A stretch of 64,000 nucleotides of DNA from Piromyces finnis (GCA_002104945.1 MCFH01000094.1:1-64000), one strand, 5' to 3'; shown: positions 22,890 through 36,638, counted from the first letter of the stretch. Notes: a model not told the origin generated them from the sequence alone. Numbers and translations are program-made.

Positions 22890-25800
22890 GTCTATAAGAT
22901 ATTATTAAACAATACTTTTGTTTTAAATATCAATAAAATAAAGTTATTATTAAAATTAATTATTCATTTCATATATTTAAATATATTTTATATTATTTTT
23001 TTTATTTTATTTTAATTTCCTCTATCATATTTTTCTTCTTTAATATAATGTGTATATTCAAAAGTAAATAATAAATTTCAATATACATTAAAATATTGAC
23101 TTTATATTTATTTTTTTTTTAATTTGCTTATTTTATTTTACTATATTAATTTTATTTACTTTTTATTGTATTTCTATTCATTTATTTTTTTTGAGAAATA
23201 TTGTGTTATCTTCATTATAAATATTTCCATAGTTTACTAATATAAAAATAGTCTTTGAATACATTTTATTAATTAGGTATTTTGTTTGTATATATATCTT
23301 TTTTTTTTGTTTGTTTTTGTTTTTGAACTTTTTAATATACTAAATATTTTTTTTATCTTTTGCTAGTTTTTCTTAGTTTAATACTATTAATTACTCTGTT
23401 AATATTATTTTACTCTTATTTTATTACCTTTAAATATTATACAATAATTTAAAATAAATAATATATACTTCTAAATATATATAACAAATAAATGTTATAA
23501 ATAAAATATTTTAAAATACTTTAAATAGATAAACAAAAAAAAAAAAAAGAAAAAGAAAAAAATAAAATATTTTATATTCTATTTATATGATAAATAAATT
23601 ATTTATATTTATTTGTAATAATTAATTAATAATTTAACTTAAAAGATCTATTATAAAAAATATGGTTAATAAATATATCACAATATCATTATTTAATATT
23701 AAAAAAAATAAATCTTATTATTTATACTAGTATATAATTAAATAAATGTATTATTTAATAAAAATTTATTATATTATACTTTAATATACAACATAATATT
23801 AATTATATTTTTAAAGCATATTAAATAATATACAAACATGAATTAATTATAATATATTTTTTAATTATATATTGCGATTCTTATAATATATATCAAAAAT
23901 AATATTTTACATATAATTTAACATAGAACTGAAACGAATAAAAGAAAAAAGCTCCATTACACAGTATTAAAATCACCTCCTGAAAGTAATACAAATACAA
24001 AGGTTAAATTAAAAACTGAAAATTAATAAAAAAAAAATAAAAAAAAATAAAAAATATTTAAGCATATATATTCAATTTAATTTTTAGAAGCCATGCTTAT
24101 TACTGTATTTATATGAAAATACTAATTTTTTTTGAGTTGTGACATTTTAAATGAAATCTTTATTAAAAAGTTGCTATATTATTTTATTTATCACTTTTTT
24201 TTTATTCTTCTAAATAGTATTTAGCTTCAAAGTAAGAGTTAAGAAGAAAAAACTTTTCAATTCCATATAAATGTTATTATATTAATATAAAATTTCTTTT
24301 ATTATTAGATGGTAATTATTCTATTTATTTCTCTTATTATATATCCCTAACCGACTAAAAAATTGATACTTTTCATTTACTTTTCTTTATCAACATTATA
24401 ATAATTAAAAAGTTTTTTTTATGTTATAAACTATTTTCTTAACATTTTAGTTTATTAATAATCATTATATTATAATTATCTCTTCACCTCGTTACATTAT
24501 TTATTCTATTTTAATTATCTCCTCATCTTCTTTTATTATTTATAAGTAATGATTTTTTTTTCTTTTAGATTGTTGTTGGTTATCTCTTTAAATTTATGTC
24601 TTTTAATGTCACAAACTTTATTGATTATAATTTATATTATTTTGATTTTATTAAATGGAGGATCGTACTAAATATGTAGGTAAAACTTCATTTAAACCAA
24701 TCATTGAATCACAGCACCTTTACCTCTTAATAGTAAATATATTATTCCTTGATTTTATTAATTTATAAAACTTTGGTTTTGATTCATTTCCCCATTAATT
24801 ATAAGTATATTACAATATAGTAGTTTAAATTATTAAATTTTAAACTTCAACATTTGATTTAATTTATTTATATTAAATTTATTTATTTAATGAAAAACTA
24901 ATTGAAATATTATTATTTAATTATAATTATAAACGTTGAATAATTTTATTAATCAAGGTTAAGAAGAATGTTTGCTATAAAAGGATAAAATAAAATTAAA
25001 TATTAAAACCTTATTTACTATAAATTAAAGAATATATAATTAATTAAAATATTGTAAGGATAAAAGAATTAATGAGAATAAATAATATAAATAAAAACTA
25101 ATAATTTGATATAATAGTTATATAAAATATTAAAATATCTAGATTAAAGGTAAAAGCAATAATTGATAGATAATTGATAATAAATTTAATATTAAGGAAT
25201 TATTATTTAATTGTTTATTACTAGTTTTTTATAATAATAATTTACAATAAATAAAAAGGGTTAGAGGTTTAATTTAATATTAATATGGTGTATATTTAAA
25301 TGATGATTATTCTAATTTTTATATATGTTTTTAAATGTTGAATTAAATTTTTAAATAAAAAATAAATAAACAGAAAAATTAAAATAAAAATATAGTTTCA
25401 ATATTTATAATATACTTTTTTTATATTAATTTTCTTCTTAATACAAAAATCTAAGTTATTTTATTAAAATATGTACTACTATTTAATTTATATGAGTAAA
25501 TCAATAAATTCAATAAATTTACAATAAAAATAATAAATGTAATTACAACAAAAAAAAATAAATATATAATAATAAAAAATAAATAAAATAAAAAAATTTG
25601 ATAATTTTAAATATTATTATTATTTATATATAAAAATATTTCTTTGTATTTAATTTTGATAAAAATTATTAAATGTTAAACTTTAATTAATAATAAGATT
25701 ATAATGTAAATTACTAATGTAATGTTTCTTATAATAATCGTAATGTAAAGTATTACTAATTAACATTAGCCATATATTTTAGTATAAAAAGAAATTATAA

Positions 25801-26466
25801 ATGTTTTTGTAATTACCTTTATTAATTCTTATAAATAAACTTTATAAATTTATTTATCAAAAATAGTAGATATTATATTGAAAATGAAAATAGAAAAATT
25901 TTACATTTAATATTCTTTAATATGTCATAAATATTTATTACCAATATTATCGATTAAAATATAATATATCTTTTTCTAACTGAAATTTATTAACTATAAG
26001 TAAAACTCCATTTTCCGACTTTTATATATATAAAATGATAATAAATGAGGAAAATTTTGATTGAAAGAAAAATATGTCTTTCAACTATTTTATATGACCA
26101 ATTATTTTACATGATAAGTGAAATAATGTATATATAGTTTTTGGAGATGTATTGTTTGCAGCAATAATCAAATTTATCAAGGGGGTGTTGTTTTTATTTA
26201 TTTGATTTTAGTTTTATCTATAATCAGTTTTTTTTTAAACATTCTTTATTTTTTAAAATTTATTTCATAATTTCTTTTTATTTACATATTCAATACTTGT
26301 ATATTAATAATTTTTTTAATTCTAGGTTTATTTAATTATTAAGTATTCATAATAAAAAAAAACATAGTATTATTCCATTTCGATGCTTTTTGTTTTATTA
26401 ACGTTTAATGTGAATCATAATAATGTTTATCATTAAAGATATAATAAAGTGTTTTCCAATTAAAGC
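22890..26466. other. long AT-rich intergenic region
   Basis: 3.6 kb with no supported gene. Two short open stretches were noted. One, at about 23929-24026, reads on plus after an ATAG acceptor (includes KKLHYTVLKSPPESNTNTK) and could be a decayed last exon. The other starts at ATG 24655 (MEDRTKYVGKTSFKP, 38 codons). Neither has a partner exon. Confidence 0.5.
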
Positions 26467-27667
26467 TTAATTTGATTGACTTTTAATAAATTCATGTAAT
26501 TTAGTTTTGAATAATTCGTTATTAATATAGTCATTATCAGACATACATAATGGATTTTTAACTACATATTCAACATAAATATCTCTATAAATCTGATGAA
26601 GCATATCTTGTAGATTTGGAGAACGTGGATCTGTACAAACTACAAATTTTAATCCTGATGCTGTTTCATAATAATGTAACTATATATCATGAATATTTAT
26701 TATATTAAAAAAGAGAGAATTTGTATATATAAAATTTTATTAATAGCTAATAAAAACATTTTATTTCGATATAATAATATTTTTTAAATTATATTAAAAG
26801 TATATTAATTACCTTATATGCATTGGTTTTATATGAAAGAAAACCTCTATCTTCATTTTCTTTATCTTCTTCTTTATCTTTATCAGTTTTTTCTGGAACA
26901 CCACTATTATATTATAAACAAGTAAATTAATTCGTATAAGTGAATTTCTATTTTTCTTAATATATTATATTTATTTCAATATTATTTAAATGCTTACTTA
27001 ACAGTAGATAACTTTCTACAGAGATTTCTTAAAGAATATACAACACCATAAACTAGTTTAGCTTCTTCTTCCCATTTCATTTCATTTCCTTTTGAAGATA
27101 ATGCATTGTCTTCATCTTCTTTGTCATTTTGCCAATTGGCATAATAAATGCATTTACAATGACGATTGAATAAATAAAAATCTACATATTTTTGAAGTAT
27201 GAATAAAATGCATAATTTAACATTTATATACATATATATAATATGATTAAAAGTGAATTTTTAAGTTTAAAATCATTATTAATTATTATTACTGTTATCA
27301 CTTTATTTTATATTTAATATTCTTTTCTGTATATGTTTAATTTCATCAATAACTATCGTTTAAATATAATAAATCTTGTTTTAAAATTTATTAAATGAAA
27401 TGACTGTAATTACTTTTATTTTCATTTAATTTAATTAAGAAGCCTATTGTTTACATCTGTTATTTTTAAACATTTTACTATATTATCTATACATTTTTTT
27501 TTTTTTTTTTAATTTTTCTTTATTTAATACAATAATTTGATAAATAATTTATAAACTTTGTGATAATGATACTACAACAAACAAACAAACAAATAAATAA
27601 ATACATGTATATATAAAATGAATGAAATAATAAAAATAGAATTTAATATTTACTTACTATATATCAT
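26467..27667 (-). CDS. TRAPPC1: TRAPP complex subunit TRAPPC1 (Bet5)
   Basis: Four exons (27658-27667, 26998-27181, 26813-26903, 26467-26679) total 498 nt, 165 residues; human TRAPPC1 has 145. The longin-like start MIYNFYLFNRHCKCIYYANW matches MTVHNLYLFDRNG of TRAPPC1. Then come EEEAKLVYGVVYSLRNLCRK, FLSYKTNAYKLHYYETASGL, and YRDIYVEYVVKNPLC with an ELFKTKLHEFI tail. TRAPP is the Golgi-associated exchange factor for Ypt1/Rab1 and tethers ER-derived vesicles. The extra length is an acidic/Lys insert around DKEDEDNALSSKGN and DKDKEEDKENED. The first coding exon is only 10 nt (ATG ATA TAT A), followed by consensus GTAAGT and a 476-bp intron. Without it the ORF appears to begin with an unrelated leader. 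Confidence 0.93.
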
Positions 27668-28589
27668 CTTTTGAAACTATCTTATATCTATTTTTATTGT
27701 TACTTAAATATTACATTTATATGCAATTATATAAGTAAATTTTATTATAATTATTAATTGATTCATTATGTTGAATATAAAAATACCAAAAGAAATAAAA
27801 GAAATTATATAAAGGAGTTAAAAATTAGAAAATTATATATATAAAAATATAGTTGTTATAAATTATATTAAAAATTATATTTATATATACTAAATAATAA
27901 TTTTACTACATATATATTGAGAAATTAAATAGAATTTATCCGTTTTTACAATTATTAATTTTATTTTGATTCATTTAATACTTTATTGTTTTTTTTTTTT
28001 AATTCTTTTTCTTTTTATTTACCTTTTTATTATTATTATTGTTATTTTAAAAAGATGTATTATAAATATTGTTTACAAATTAAGAAATTAATATTAAAAT
28101 ATTAAAACATAATTTAATAATAAACTATAAATAATTTAAACATAAATATTATTGGTTATTAAAATTTCAATATTTACATATAGAAATATTTATTAATGTG
28201 AATTAAATGAATATGAATAGAAGTAATATAACAAAAAAAAAAAAATTATATTATAGTTAATATTTTTGTATAATATATAATAATGACAATAATATCAATT
28301 ATATATTTTGGAAGTATGGTATGACTTATTTATTTTCTATTAAAAAACATCAGAATTATTATTTTTATTATTTTTTTTTGAATATATAAATATTTTTTTA
28401 ATTAATAATAAAATGAATAAATTATAATAAAAAAAATTTAGAATTTTTAGAATATCTACATTATTTTACAATAAAGGTATATATTTAAAATTAAGTAAAA
28501 ATATTATTAATAAATAATTATAAGTTAATTAAGTATATTAAGTATGAATGAATATAAAAAACTATAATATTAAATTAATATGCTATGCT
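27668..28589. other. intergenic region upstream of TRAPPC1 / downstream of the ankyrin gene
   Basis: AT-rich, with T runs at 27487-27510 and 27987-28000. Nothing coding is seen. Confidence 0.5.
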
Positions 28590-30674
28590 TTATTTAGATG
28601 CTGTATTGGCACCCTTTTTAATTAAGTATTCAACAATTTCAGTATTACAGCTTTGACTTGCATAATGAATTGCTGAATTACCCTTATTATCTTTTTCATT
28701 TATATTTATACCACCTTCAATTATAGTTTTGACGATATTAAAATGGCCATTTTTAGCAGCAAATATTAAAGCATTCCAACCACTGATACTCTTTTCGTGA
28801 ATATTAGCTTTCTTTTCAAGGAAGTATGAAACAAGATCTTTTTCACCTATTTGGGAAGCATACATTAAAACAGTCCAACCATATCTATTTTTAGCATTAA
28901 TATTTGCGCCATGCTCAATAAGACATTTGACTATATCAAAGTATTTTTTCTCAAATGCAGTTATTAATACTGGATTACCATATCTATCTATTTCATCTGG
29001 GTTAGCACCATATTCAATAAGATTAATTGCAATTTCTTTATCGCCATTTTCTAATGCCATTAAAAGTGCAGATTTCCCAAATTTATTTTTAATATTTACA
29101 TTTGCACCAAGACGAATTAAATATTCAGTGGCTTGAAGACATCTTTTTTCCAAAAAGTTGGTTAAAGGGGTATATCCACAATTATCAATTTCATTAATGC
29201 TTGCGCCTTTTTCAATAAGCCATTGGGCTACTTCTAAATTTCCATTTAAAGAAGCTAATAATAAAGCAGACCAGCCCTTATAATTCTTAATATTAACATT
29301 AGCTCCATGATCTAATAAATATTTCACTATAGAATGATTATTACTTAAATAGGCTAACATTAATGCAGTATTGCCTTTCATATTTCTGGAATTCACATCA
29401 GCTCCACGACTAACTAAAGTTTTTATCATTTTTTCATTGCCATATTCAGCTGCATATAAAATTGCGGAGTAATTTTCGTAATTGACTAAATGAATATCAG
29501 CATTCTTTTCAATTAAATAATTAAAAACATTTAAGTTATTACTTTTAATTGCAGTAATTAATGCAGTAGTGCCATTTTTGGTTTTTTCATTAATATTAGC
29601 ACCAGATTCAACAAGGTATTTTACAATATCTAAAGATGATTCTTTATTTTGAATTGCGAAAATTAAAGCAGTAATACCATCTTTACTTTTATCATTAACT
29701 CTTGCTTCAGATTTAATTAAAGATTTTACTATGTCGAGATGATTTGCTTCAGCGGCATACATTAAAGCTGTTTTTCCATGTACATCACGACCATTAATAT
29801 ATAATTCTTTTTTGCTTTTAAGCAAATAGTCAACAATTCTTTTGTAACCTTTTTTAGAGGCCATCATAAGAGCAGAATAATTATACCAATTCTTATCATT
29901 GATATTTGCACCTTTTTCAATTAAAAATTCAACCATAGATAATTGATTCTTTTCAACAGTTTTTAATAAAAGACTATATTTATTACAGCGCTCAAAGATC
30001 TTATCATTTGTGTTATGTGCTAGTAATATCTTTAAAATTCCAAGGTTTCTATTATCAATTGCACTATGAAACATACTACAAGTAATTTTTAATTTTTGTT
30101 TTTCATTAATAAGCATTTTATTAATGGATTGAGTACTTAAACATGTTTTATTTTTTCCTTGTTGAATAAATGACAAAATAAAATCATTATTAAATATTAA
30201 ACTATTAAATATTATTTTAATAAAGTTTTCGTTATTTCCTTCAATGATTTTTTCAATAAAACTCTTTCCTTCAACATTTTTAAATTTAATATTAATATTA
30301 TTTTTTAGAAGAAAAGTTAAAGTTTTACTGTCTAACTTTTCATTATTATAAAGATAAAATAAAATATTTTCACCATTATTATTACAAAAGTTTATATCAG
30401 CCTTATGACGAATTAAAATATTAACCATAGACCAATTTTTATTTTCTATTGCAATAAAAAGAGGAATTTTTCCATTGTCTAGCTCATAGTTTAAATTATC
30501 ATATTCTTTAACAACAAATTCAAAAAAAGGTTTTGAAGCATTCGTTTCAATAATATAAACTAATAAATCATTATTCTTAAATTCTATTTCATTAATATTT
30601 TTTAAATTATTAAACTTTAATAATTTAAGTTGGTTGATATTACTACTATCAATTAAATTCTTTAATCTTTCCAT
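28590..30674 (-). CDS. ankyrin-repeat protein, 694 aa
   Basis: A single-exon ORF of 694 codons. The N-terminal third (1-230) is made of degenerate helical repeats, and from about 230 a regular array of 33-residue ankyrin repeats runs to the end. Each repeat has the pattern G-x-TALMxAxxxxxxxIVKxLIxxGAxVN (for example TALMYAAEANHLDIVKSLI and SALLLASLNGNLEVAQWLIE). About thirteen good repeats can be counted, plus several weak ones. There is no kinase, SOCS or F-box part, no signal peptide and no membrane helix. Such proteins are binding scaffolds; partner and site are unknown. Large single-exon ankyrin proteins are common in anaerobic fungi. Confidence 0.93.
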   Translation of the reverse strand: MERLKNLIDSSNINQLKLLKFNNLKNINEIEFKNNDLLVYIIETNASKPFFEFVVKEYDNLNYELDNGKIPLFIAIENKNWSMVNILIRHKADINFCNNNGENILFYLYNNEKLDSKTLTFLLKNNINIKFKNVEGKSFIEKIIEGNNENFIKIIFNSLIFNNDFILSFIQQGKNKTCLSTQSINKMLINEKQKLKITCSMFHSAIDNRNLGILKILLAHNTNDKIFERCNKYSLLLKTVEKNQLSMVEFLIEKGANINDKNWYNYSALMMASKKGYKRIVDYLLKSKKELYINGRDVHGKTALMYAAEANHLDIVKSLIKSEARVNDKSKDGITALIFAIQNKESSLDIVKYLVESGANINEKTKNGTTALITAIKSNNLNVFNYLIEKNADIHLVNYENYSAILYAAEYGNEKMIKTLVSRGADVNSRNMKGNTALMLAYLSNNHSIVKYLLDHGANVNIKNYKGWSALLLASLNGNLEVAQWLIEKGASINEIDNCGYTPLTNFLEKRCLQATEYLIRLGANVNIKNKFGKSALLMALENGDKEIAINLIEYGANPDEIDRYGNPVLITAFEKKYFDIVKCLIEHGANINAKNRYGWTVLMYASQIGEKDLVSYFLEKKANIHEKSISGWNALIFAAKNGHFNIVKTIIEGGININEKDNKGNSAIHYASQSCNTEIVEYLIKKGANTASK

Positions 30675-32341
30675 TTTTTTTTAAAAAAAAATATTATTTT
30701 AAATCCAGTTTATATTTAACTTTAACTTTATATTGAAATTTCTACCTTTATTTTATATTAATATATTATTACTAAATATCTGAATATTGATTGCAAAAAA
30801 ACTAATAAGTTATTACTATTTTATTTTTACTTCTTATTTCTTAAATGTCTTTTTCATACTTTTTAAATTTATTATTATTATTAAAGTTATTATTAATTAT
30901 ATTAATATATATGTAATTATTATTATAGGTAAAATATTTTATCATCGTTTTTCAAATATATTTCTTTGTTTTTTTTTTTTTAATCTTATTTTAAAATTAT
31001 TAATAAAATAAAAAATGTTCTTTACTATTTTATAATGATATTATATATAAAAAAAATTAATATTTTCTATGTTTTCTTTTTTCTACTATTTCTAGAATTT
31101 TTATTTTTTATTTTACTTTATTTTTTTTTTTATTATTATTTACTTTTTTTCTTTTTAATATCTAAAATGAAAATTTACAAACTTTTATATAAAAAAATTT
31201 TTTTTAATCCTTTTAAATAATTATAAAATGTCAATATGTACTAAAACGTGGTAAACTAATAATTATTACTCTTTTTAAGTGATTTTTATTAATTTATATA
31301 AAATTTTCAGTTTAATTTTATTCAAACTGTCATATATTATAATATATTGTATACCTATTATGTTCAATTTAATTGTTATATAAAAAAAAGTGAAAAAAAG
31401 GGAAAAAAATTATACTTTTATATTTTTTTTAACATAATAAAATTAATCATGAATTAGTTATAAAAACTCTAATATATAACAATATATTTATAATATGAAA
31501 TTTTAAGTCATTTGCAAAGTTTAAAAACAAAATACTAAAATAGTAGTTTTTAATTATATTGTAATATATTAATTTGTTTAAAATACATCATTACAATATA
31601 TAGTATATTAAATATATACTTAATTATTTAAATGAGAAAAAAAAGCTTATAATTTAAATGATAATTTTATTAATTAAATAATATTCACTTTAACATAAAT
31701 TAATGAAAATATAAATAAAATATAATAATGTTCATATTATAATATTAGATATAATTAGATATATAATTATAGTCATGTGGTCTATTAATGAAAACCATTC
31801 TTCAATATTTATGGTCTAGTAAATTATGAATATCAACTAATAAACATTTAATTTTTATCCAATAAAATTTAGGCTATATTAAAACCTTGAGTATTATCCA
31901 TCCAATAGAATGTTAATAAAATTGGAAACTTTTTAAGATTTAATTATAAAAGTATAAACTATTATATATTAAAAATGATTTGATAATTCACCAACCATAT
32001 AAATTATAAAATACTCTGCTATTATTAAAAAAAATATATGTCTTTTACTTAAGTATTTATTTAGTAAAATATTTTAATAACTCCTACAGAAAACAGATAA
32101 ACCATTTAAATTATTTATAAGTTCTCATAATTTTTGACTAGTTTCTAGTAATATGATAATACAATATATTATAACATATCGCCATATTTCACATATTTGA
32201 AAATAATAAAATTTATATTACTTTTATATTAAATAAAAATATATAAAAAAAGAAGGTTATTGGATAAAAATAACAGAATTATAGTGAAAATGGTGTAATA
32301 ATTCATTAATAAAATTATAGACTATTTGTTAAATACTATTT
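30675..32341. other. intergenic AT-rich region
   Basis: T-rich start with low-complexity ORFs at 30787-31220 that are not genes. The rest is featureless apart from GC-richer patches at 31770-31930 with no open frame. Confidence 0.5.
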
Positions 32342-32699
32342 GATACCAATTTTAATTTTTTTTTTTTTTTTTTTTTTTAGACTACCATATATCCTTAAAC
32401 AGTATGACAGACCAGGAGGGTCACAACCACCTAGCAATAGGAATGAGCCAACGTTTCTATAAGAACCACCATTGGAGCTAACTCTGATCGATGGGAAAAA
32501 TGCACTCGGAAGTTAAAAAAAAAAAAAAAAACCATATATCCTCATCTAACCCCCCTGAGTTATATATGGTATGTGATTGTACATTATTGTACATTGCCAT
32601 ATCAGAACGACGTCGGCACAATCATCCCTCTGGGCAGGGCTAATATGGAATGGCTTATTGCTCTTAACGATCCTATCACACAAAGATACCAATTTTAAT
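32342..32699 (-). mobile_element. 5'-truncated LINE-like poly(A) retroposon (outer of a nested pair)
   Basis: The 15-bp direct repeat GATACCAATTTTAAT stands at 32342-32356 and 32685-32699. Between them, read on the minus strand, is a GC-richer stretch ending in about 22 A (T run 32357-32378), as made by target-primed reverse transcription. The minus strand is open for about 45 codons up to TAG at 32548-32546 and includes SNKPFHISPAQRDDCADVV. This could be the end of a LINE ORF2, but I cannot name a family. It is interrupted by a second insertion at 32384-32542. Confidence 0.75.
32384..32542 (+). mobile_element. 5'-truncated copy of the SINE-like family, nested in the outer retroposon
   Basis: ACCATATATCCT occurs at 32384-32395 and again at 32531-32542, a 12-bp target duplication. 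The insert (32396-32530) ends in about 17 A. It matches the reverse complement of 37471-37583 closely, including GACAGACCAGGAGGGTCACA and ATGCACTCGGAAGTT, and is cut off at its 5' side at AACAGTATG. Confidence 0.88.
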
Positions 32700-33481
32700 A
32701 ATTATGATCAACTTCACAATTTACTATAGTTTTTATTATTTTAATTAATAGTTATCAACTATGTTACTTTATAATTTAAATATATTAATTAATTATATTA
32801 ATTACATTTTAGTACATTTACATAAAGTATATTATATACTATTACTACATGTATTTTATATCATTGTAAGCCACATATATTTAGTTTATATTTTATTTCT
32901 AACATCATTTATATATATATTGTAAATAATAAAACATTTTAAATATTTATTAAAATATATTTAAAAATGTGTTATTGCGTTATTATATATTATTAATTTA
33001 CTTATATTAAAGTTTTAGATAAAAATTAATTATTCTTTTAAATAAATTTTTACAATTTTTTTATATTATTAAAATAAAAAATAATATATTATAATAAAGA
33101 ATTACATATATAAGTCTTAATTTATATTTATAAATATAAATATAGGCACTCAAAATTAATATTTTACTATTATCTTATTATAAAATAATCATTATAAAAT
33201 ATAATTTCATTTTATACATCCAACATATTTTTTAAAGATTTTAAAGCTTCAATTAATTAAATAAAAATAAAATTATTAAACTAGTAATTCTAAACATTGA
33301 TTTAATTAATGTTAAGCATATCAACAGGTCAATCGTTTATATAAATATTTTAGTGTTTAATTTTATTATATTTTTATATACTTTTTTTTTGTTAGTATGA
33401 TACTATATATAATTATTCCCGCTCATGATAGTGTATCTTATGATTCAAAATGGATTATAGTTCCATGGGTTGAAATTCAAG

Positions 33482-33599
33482 CTTTAATTCAAAATCTGAT
33501 ATTCAATTGTTTTTTTTTTTTATAATTGCTCTTTAATAGTTAAAGCTTAAATTATAAAAAAAAAAAAAAAACAATTGAATATCAGATTTTGAATTAAAG
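33482..33599. repeat. long inverted repeat, arms about 46-50 bp
   Basis: Arm 33482-33527 (starts CTTTAATTCAAAATCTGATA) is the reverse complement of 33550-33599, the two differing mainly in the length of their T/A run. The 22-bp loop is itself partly self-complementary. It may be a foldback or MITE-like element; clear target-site duplications were not found. Confidence 0.85.
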
Positions 33600-34613
33600 A
33601 ACTTTAATGAATTATATCTTATACAAAATTACAAAATAGATATATATAATATAATGATAAAAATTAAATATCATTTTCAATAATAACTATATAGGCTTTA
33701 CTTTCAATCACAATTTTTATAAACATTTTTTTTTATTTGAGTTTAGTTTTTAACGAAATTATAAATATGAATTATGAATTTAATAAATTTTATTTATATA
33801 TTTATTACAAATGAAAAATATCATAATAAAAGTTAATAAACACAAAACATTCAATATATAATATATTTATTTATATAAATTTTTAATAATAATGACAAAT
33901 TATTAATTATTAATAAAAATAAAAATTATTTAATTATTAAATTTATTTCATACTAATATTTATTTTAGGTTTTTTATAGTATTTTTTATAAAACTATATT
34001 TAGTTATTAACTCGAATAGAGAAGTGATAACTAACTTAACTTATTTTATAATTAACTAATATTATAGTAAACCTTTTACAATTTTAATGCTTTATTGTTG
34101 ATTATTTTGTTAGTCTAGTTCTAGTTTTATTAAAACGTTCTAAAAAATTTATTTTTTTTAAAATAATTATTGTTTAATAACAATTATTTATAATATTTTA
34201 TTTAATATTATATTATATTATATTTAAAAGAAATAAATTTATTATTATAAATAATTATTTTTTTTAACATTTTATTATATAAAATTATTTTTTCTAAATT
34301 TCAAAATTCATAATTAATAATATACAAATTCATATTTATGAAATAAATTTAATTAATAGATAATTTTATTAAATTTATTTCACAAGATTAACAAAGAGAA
34401 AAAGTTGCATTATAAATATTACAGTTACATAATGTGATGTGATATAAAAATAATATGTGACTTGAATATTATTATATTAGTAAATTTTTTCTAATATTAA
34501 ATTTATAGTTTTATTATAATATTAATTATTTCTTCAAGGTATAAGAATATAAATGTATGACAAATGTAAAAACATGTAATGTAAAAGAGTTATCTAGATG
34601 TATAATCCATATG

Positions 34614-34651
34614 ATTCCAGACTTATAATTGTCCAATTATAAGTCTGGAAT
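34614..34651. repeat. perfect 18-bp inverted repeat with 2-nt loop
   Basis: ATTCCAGACTTATAATTG, then TC, then the exact reverse complement. A TATAAATG lies upstream near 34549. It may be part of an old LTR promoter, as hairpins stand just after the TATA box in other LTRs of this window, or a terminator-like structure. Confidence 0.7.
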
Positions 34652-36638
34652 TATTAAGTAAGCCTCATTAGAATAAATAGACTAGGGAATAATTATTATT
34701 AAGGAGGCTTCTTGTTTTTAGTAAAAGTTTAATGGCTAACAACGACAGAATTAACGTTTTAGACAGAATAGAAATATTGGAATGTAATAAATAAAGTTAA
34801 TAATAAAACATATATTATTTAAAGTTAAATTTTTTCTACATAAAATTAACCCGTATCAGATGTGATATGAAATTAATATGTCTAGCTACACATTAGCCAT
34901 ATTTAAAATAATTTTTATTATTTAAAATATTGCTTTTCATATTTAAAAATTTATAATTAATTAATAATTGTTAAATAAAAATCTTGCTATTTTAATGGAA
35001 ATTATTTATAAAATTTATTCAATAAATTTTATGGAATAATTAAATAATAATTAATTTTAAAACATCAAGGTTAAGAAATGAAATTTGGATAAATATTTAA
35101 ATTAATGGATAATTAAATTTAAATATTTTAAATATTCAAATTAAATCTTAAAAAGTTTTTATTTAATTAAAATTAGTTTAATAACTTTAGCGTAGTTTTA
35201 AAATAAGTTTTTTTAATAAGAAATATATTATAAGTAGTATTATTAATATTAAAATAATATATAAATAATACATGGACTGTATTCAATTTGCAGTTTAGTT
35301 TTATTATTTTATTATTTATTTAAATTTGTATTAAATTAGTTTTGTTTATTTTATATTAAATATATGTATAATTGAATGAAAAATATATATAATGAATGTA
35401 AATGATAAAACATATAAATACATGTATTTTTTCCAAATTTTAAATAAACGTAGTTGTTATTGACTATTATATAGTTAATATCCTTTAAAAAGAAATATTA
35501 ATTGAAACTTTTATTTATTAATTTTAGTGTTTAATTTTTTACATTTTTTTTGTATTTTATTGTAAAAATAATAATCTGTTTTAAAATTATTATTTTACAG
35601 TTATTACTATTATTCTTATTATAAGCCTATAAGTTGTTTTGCTCAACTTTAGGCTTATTACTGGGCTTGTTGTTCTTTTGCTTTATCTCAGCCCATTTAG
35701 AAGGTCTACATGGGTCTGTGATATCCAACAAGGCCATTATAGTGGTCTGGCGATCTCTCTTGTCGTACTTTTCTATGGTATCATTACGGAAGACTTCTTG
35801 ATGATTGTCGCACTTCAACAGTATTTCACTCAATGTTTCCAACGTACGTTCCTGTTCAGGGATATCATAGAACGCTTCCCTAACAGAAGGCCTGACCTGC
35901 TGTATTAACACTTGTCTCCTGACGTTTTCAGGAAGTCCAAGTGTTTCCGTCAACTCATTGAATTCTTCTAAGTAGTAGTATGCTTTTCCCCACTCGTGTG
36001 TGAGTTTCAGCAACTTAGACTTACAGAGTTCGTAGGGAGACTCTGGTGGAAACTTATCTTGTAGGTGGAGGAATAACGTGTCAGCGTTAGGGTTCCTACG
36101 CTGTAGTGTCCTCTCCCTTAACCTGTACCATCTCAATACCTTTCCACCTAGATGATCCTCAATGAAGCTAACCTTAGCCTTTTCGTCATTATCATAGTCG
36201 TATGGATAACGTTTGAAATGGCGTAAGTACTTTTCTTGAGAACCCTCTAAGTCTATCCCATTATTATCAAACATAGGTATTTTTTCTTCATACCTATGCA
36301 CTCGCCAATCGAATATCTTCACGTCCCCATCCTCGGAATATTCCGTAGGGTTGGTACTGCTACTTGTTCCAGCACTGTAACAACGCGAGAGACTCAGGTT
36401 ATCACAATACTAATTAACTATTTTTTGTATTAATAGTATATTTTATTAATAATTTGATTATTTAATATTATTAATACAAATTAACCATAACACTAATTCT
36501 AAAGACTAAATATACATGAATTTCATAAATCATTTATATTTACTATTTATAAATATTCTTATTCAATAATTATGAATAAATATCATTCATAACGATTGGT
36601 TACTTCAATTATTTAAATAAAAAAGAAGAAATAGAAAA

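Larger units (their letters stand above)
32700..35626. other. AT-rich repeat-bearing region with two hairpins
   Basis: No supported gene. It holds the large palindrome at 33482-33599 and a smaller one at 34614-34651. A short ORF at 34732-34794 (MANNDRINVLDRIEILECNK) resembles the coiled N-terminus of a retrotransposon gag but ends after 20 codons. Confidence 0.45.

Noticed and set aside
35639-35908. 89-codon plus-strand ORF and the 74-codon ORF at 40150
   Set aside because: Antisense shadows of the gag pseudogene.
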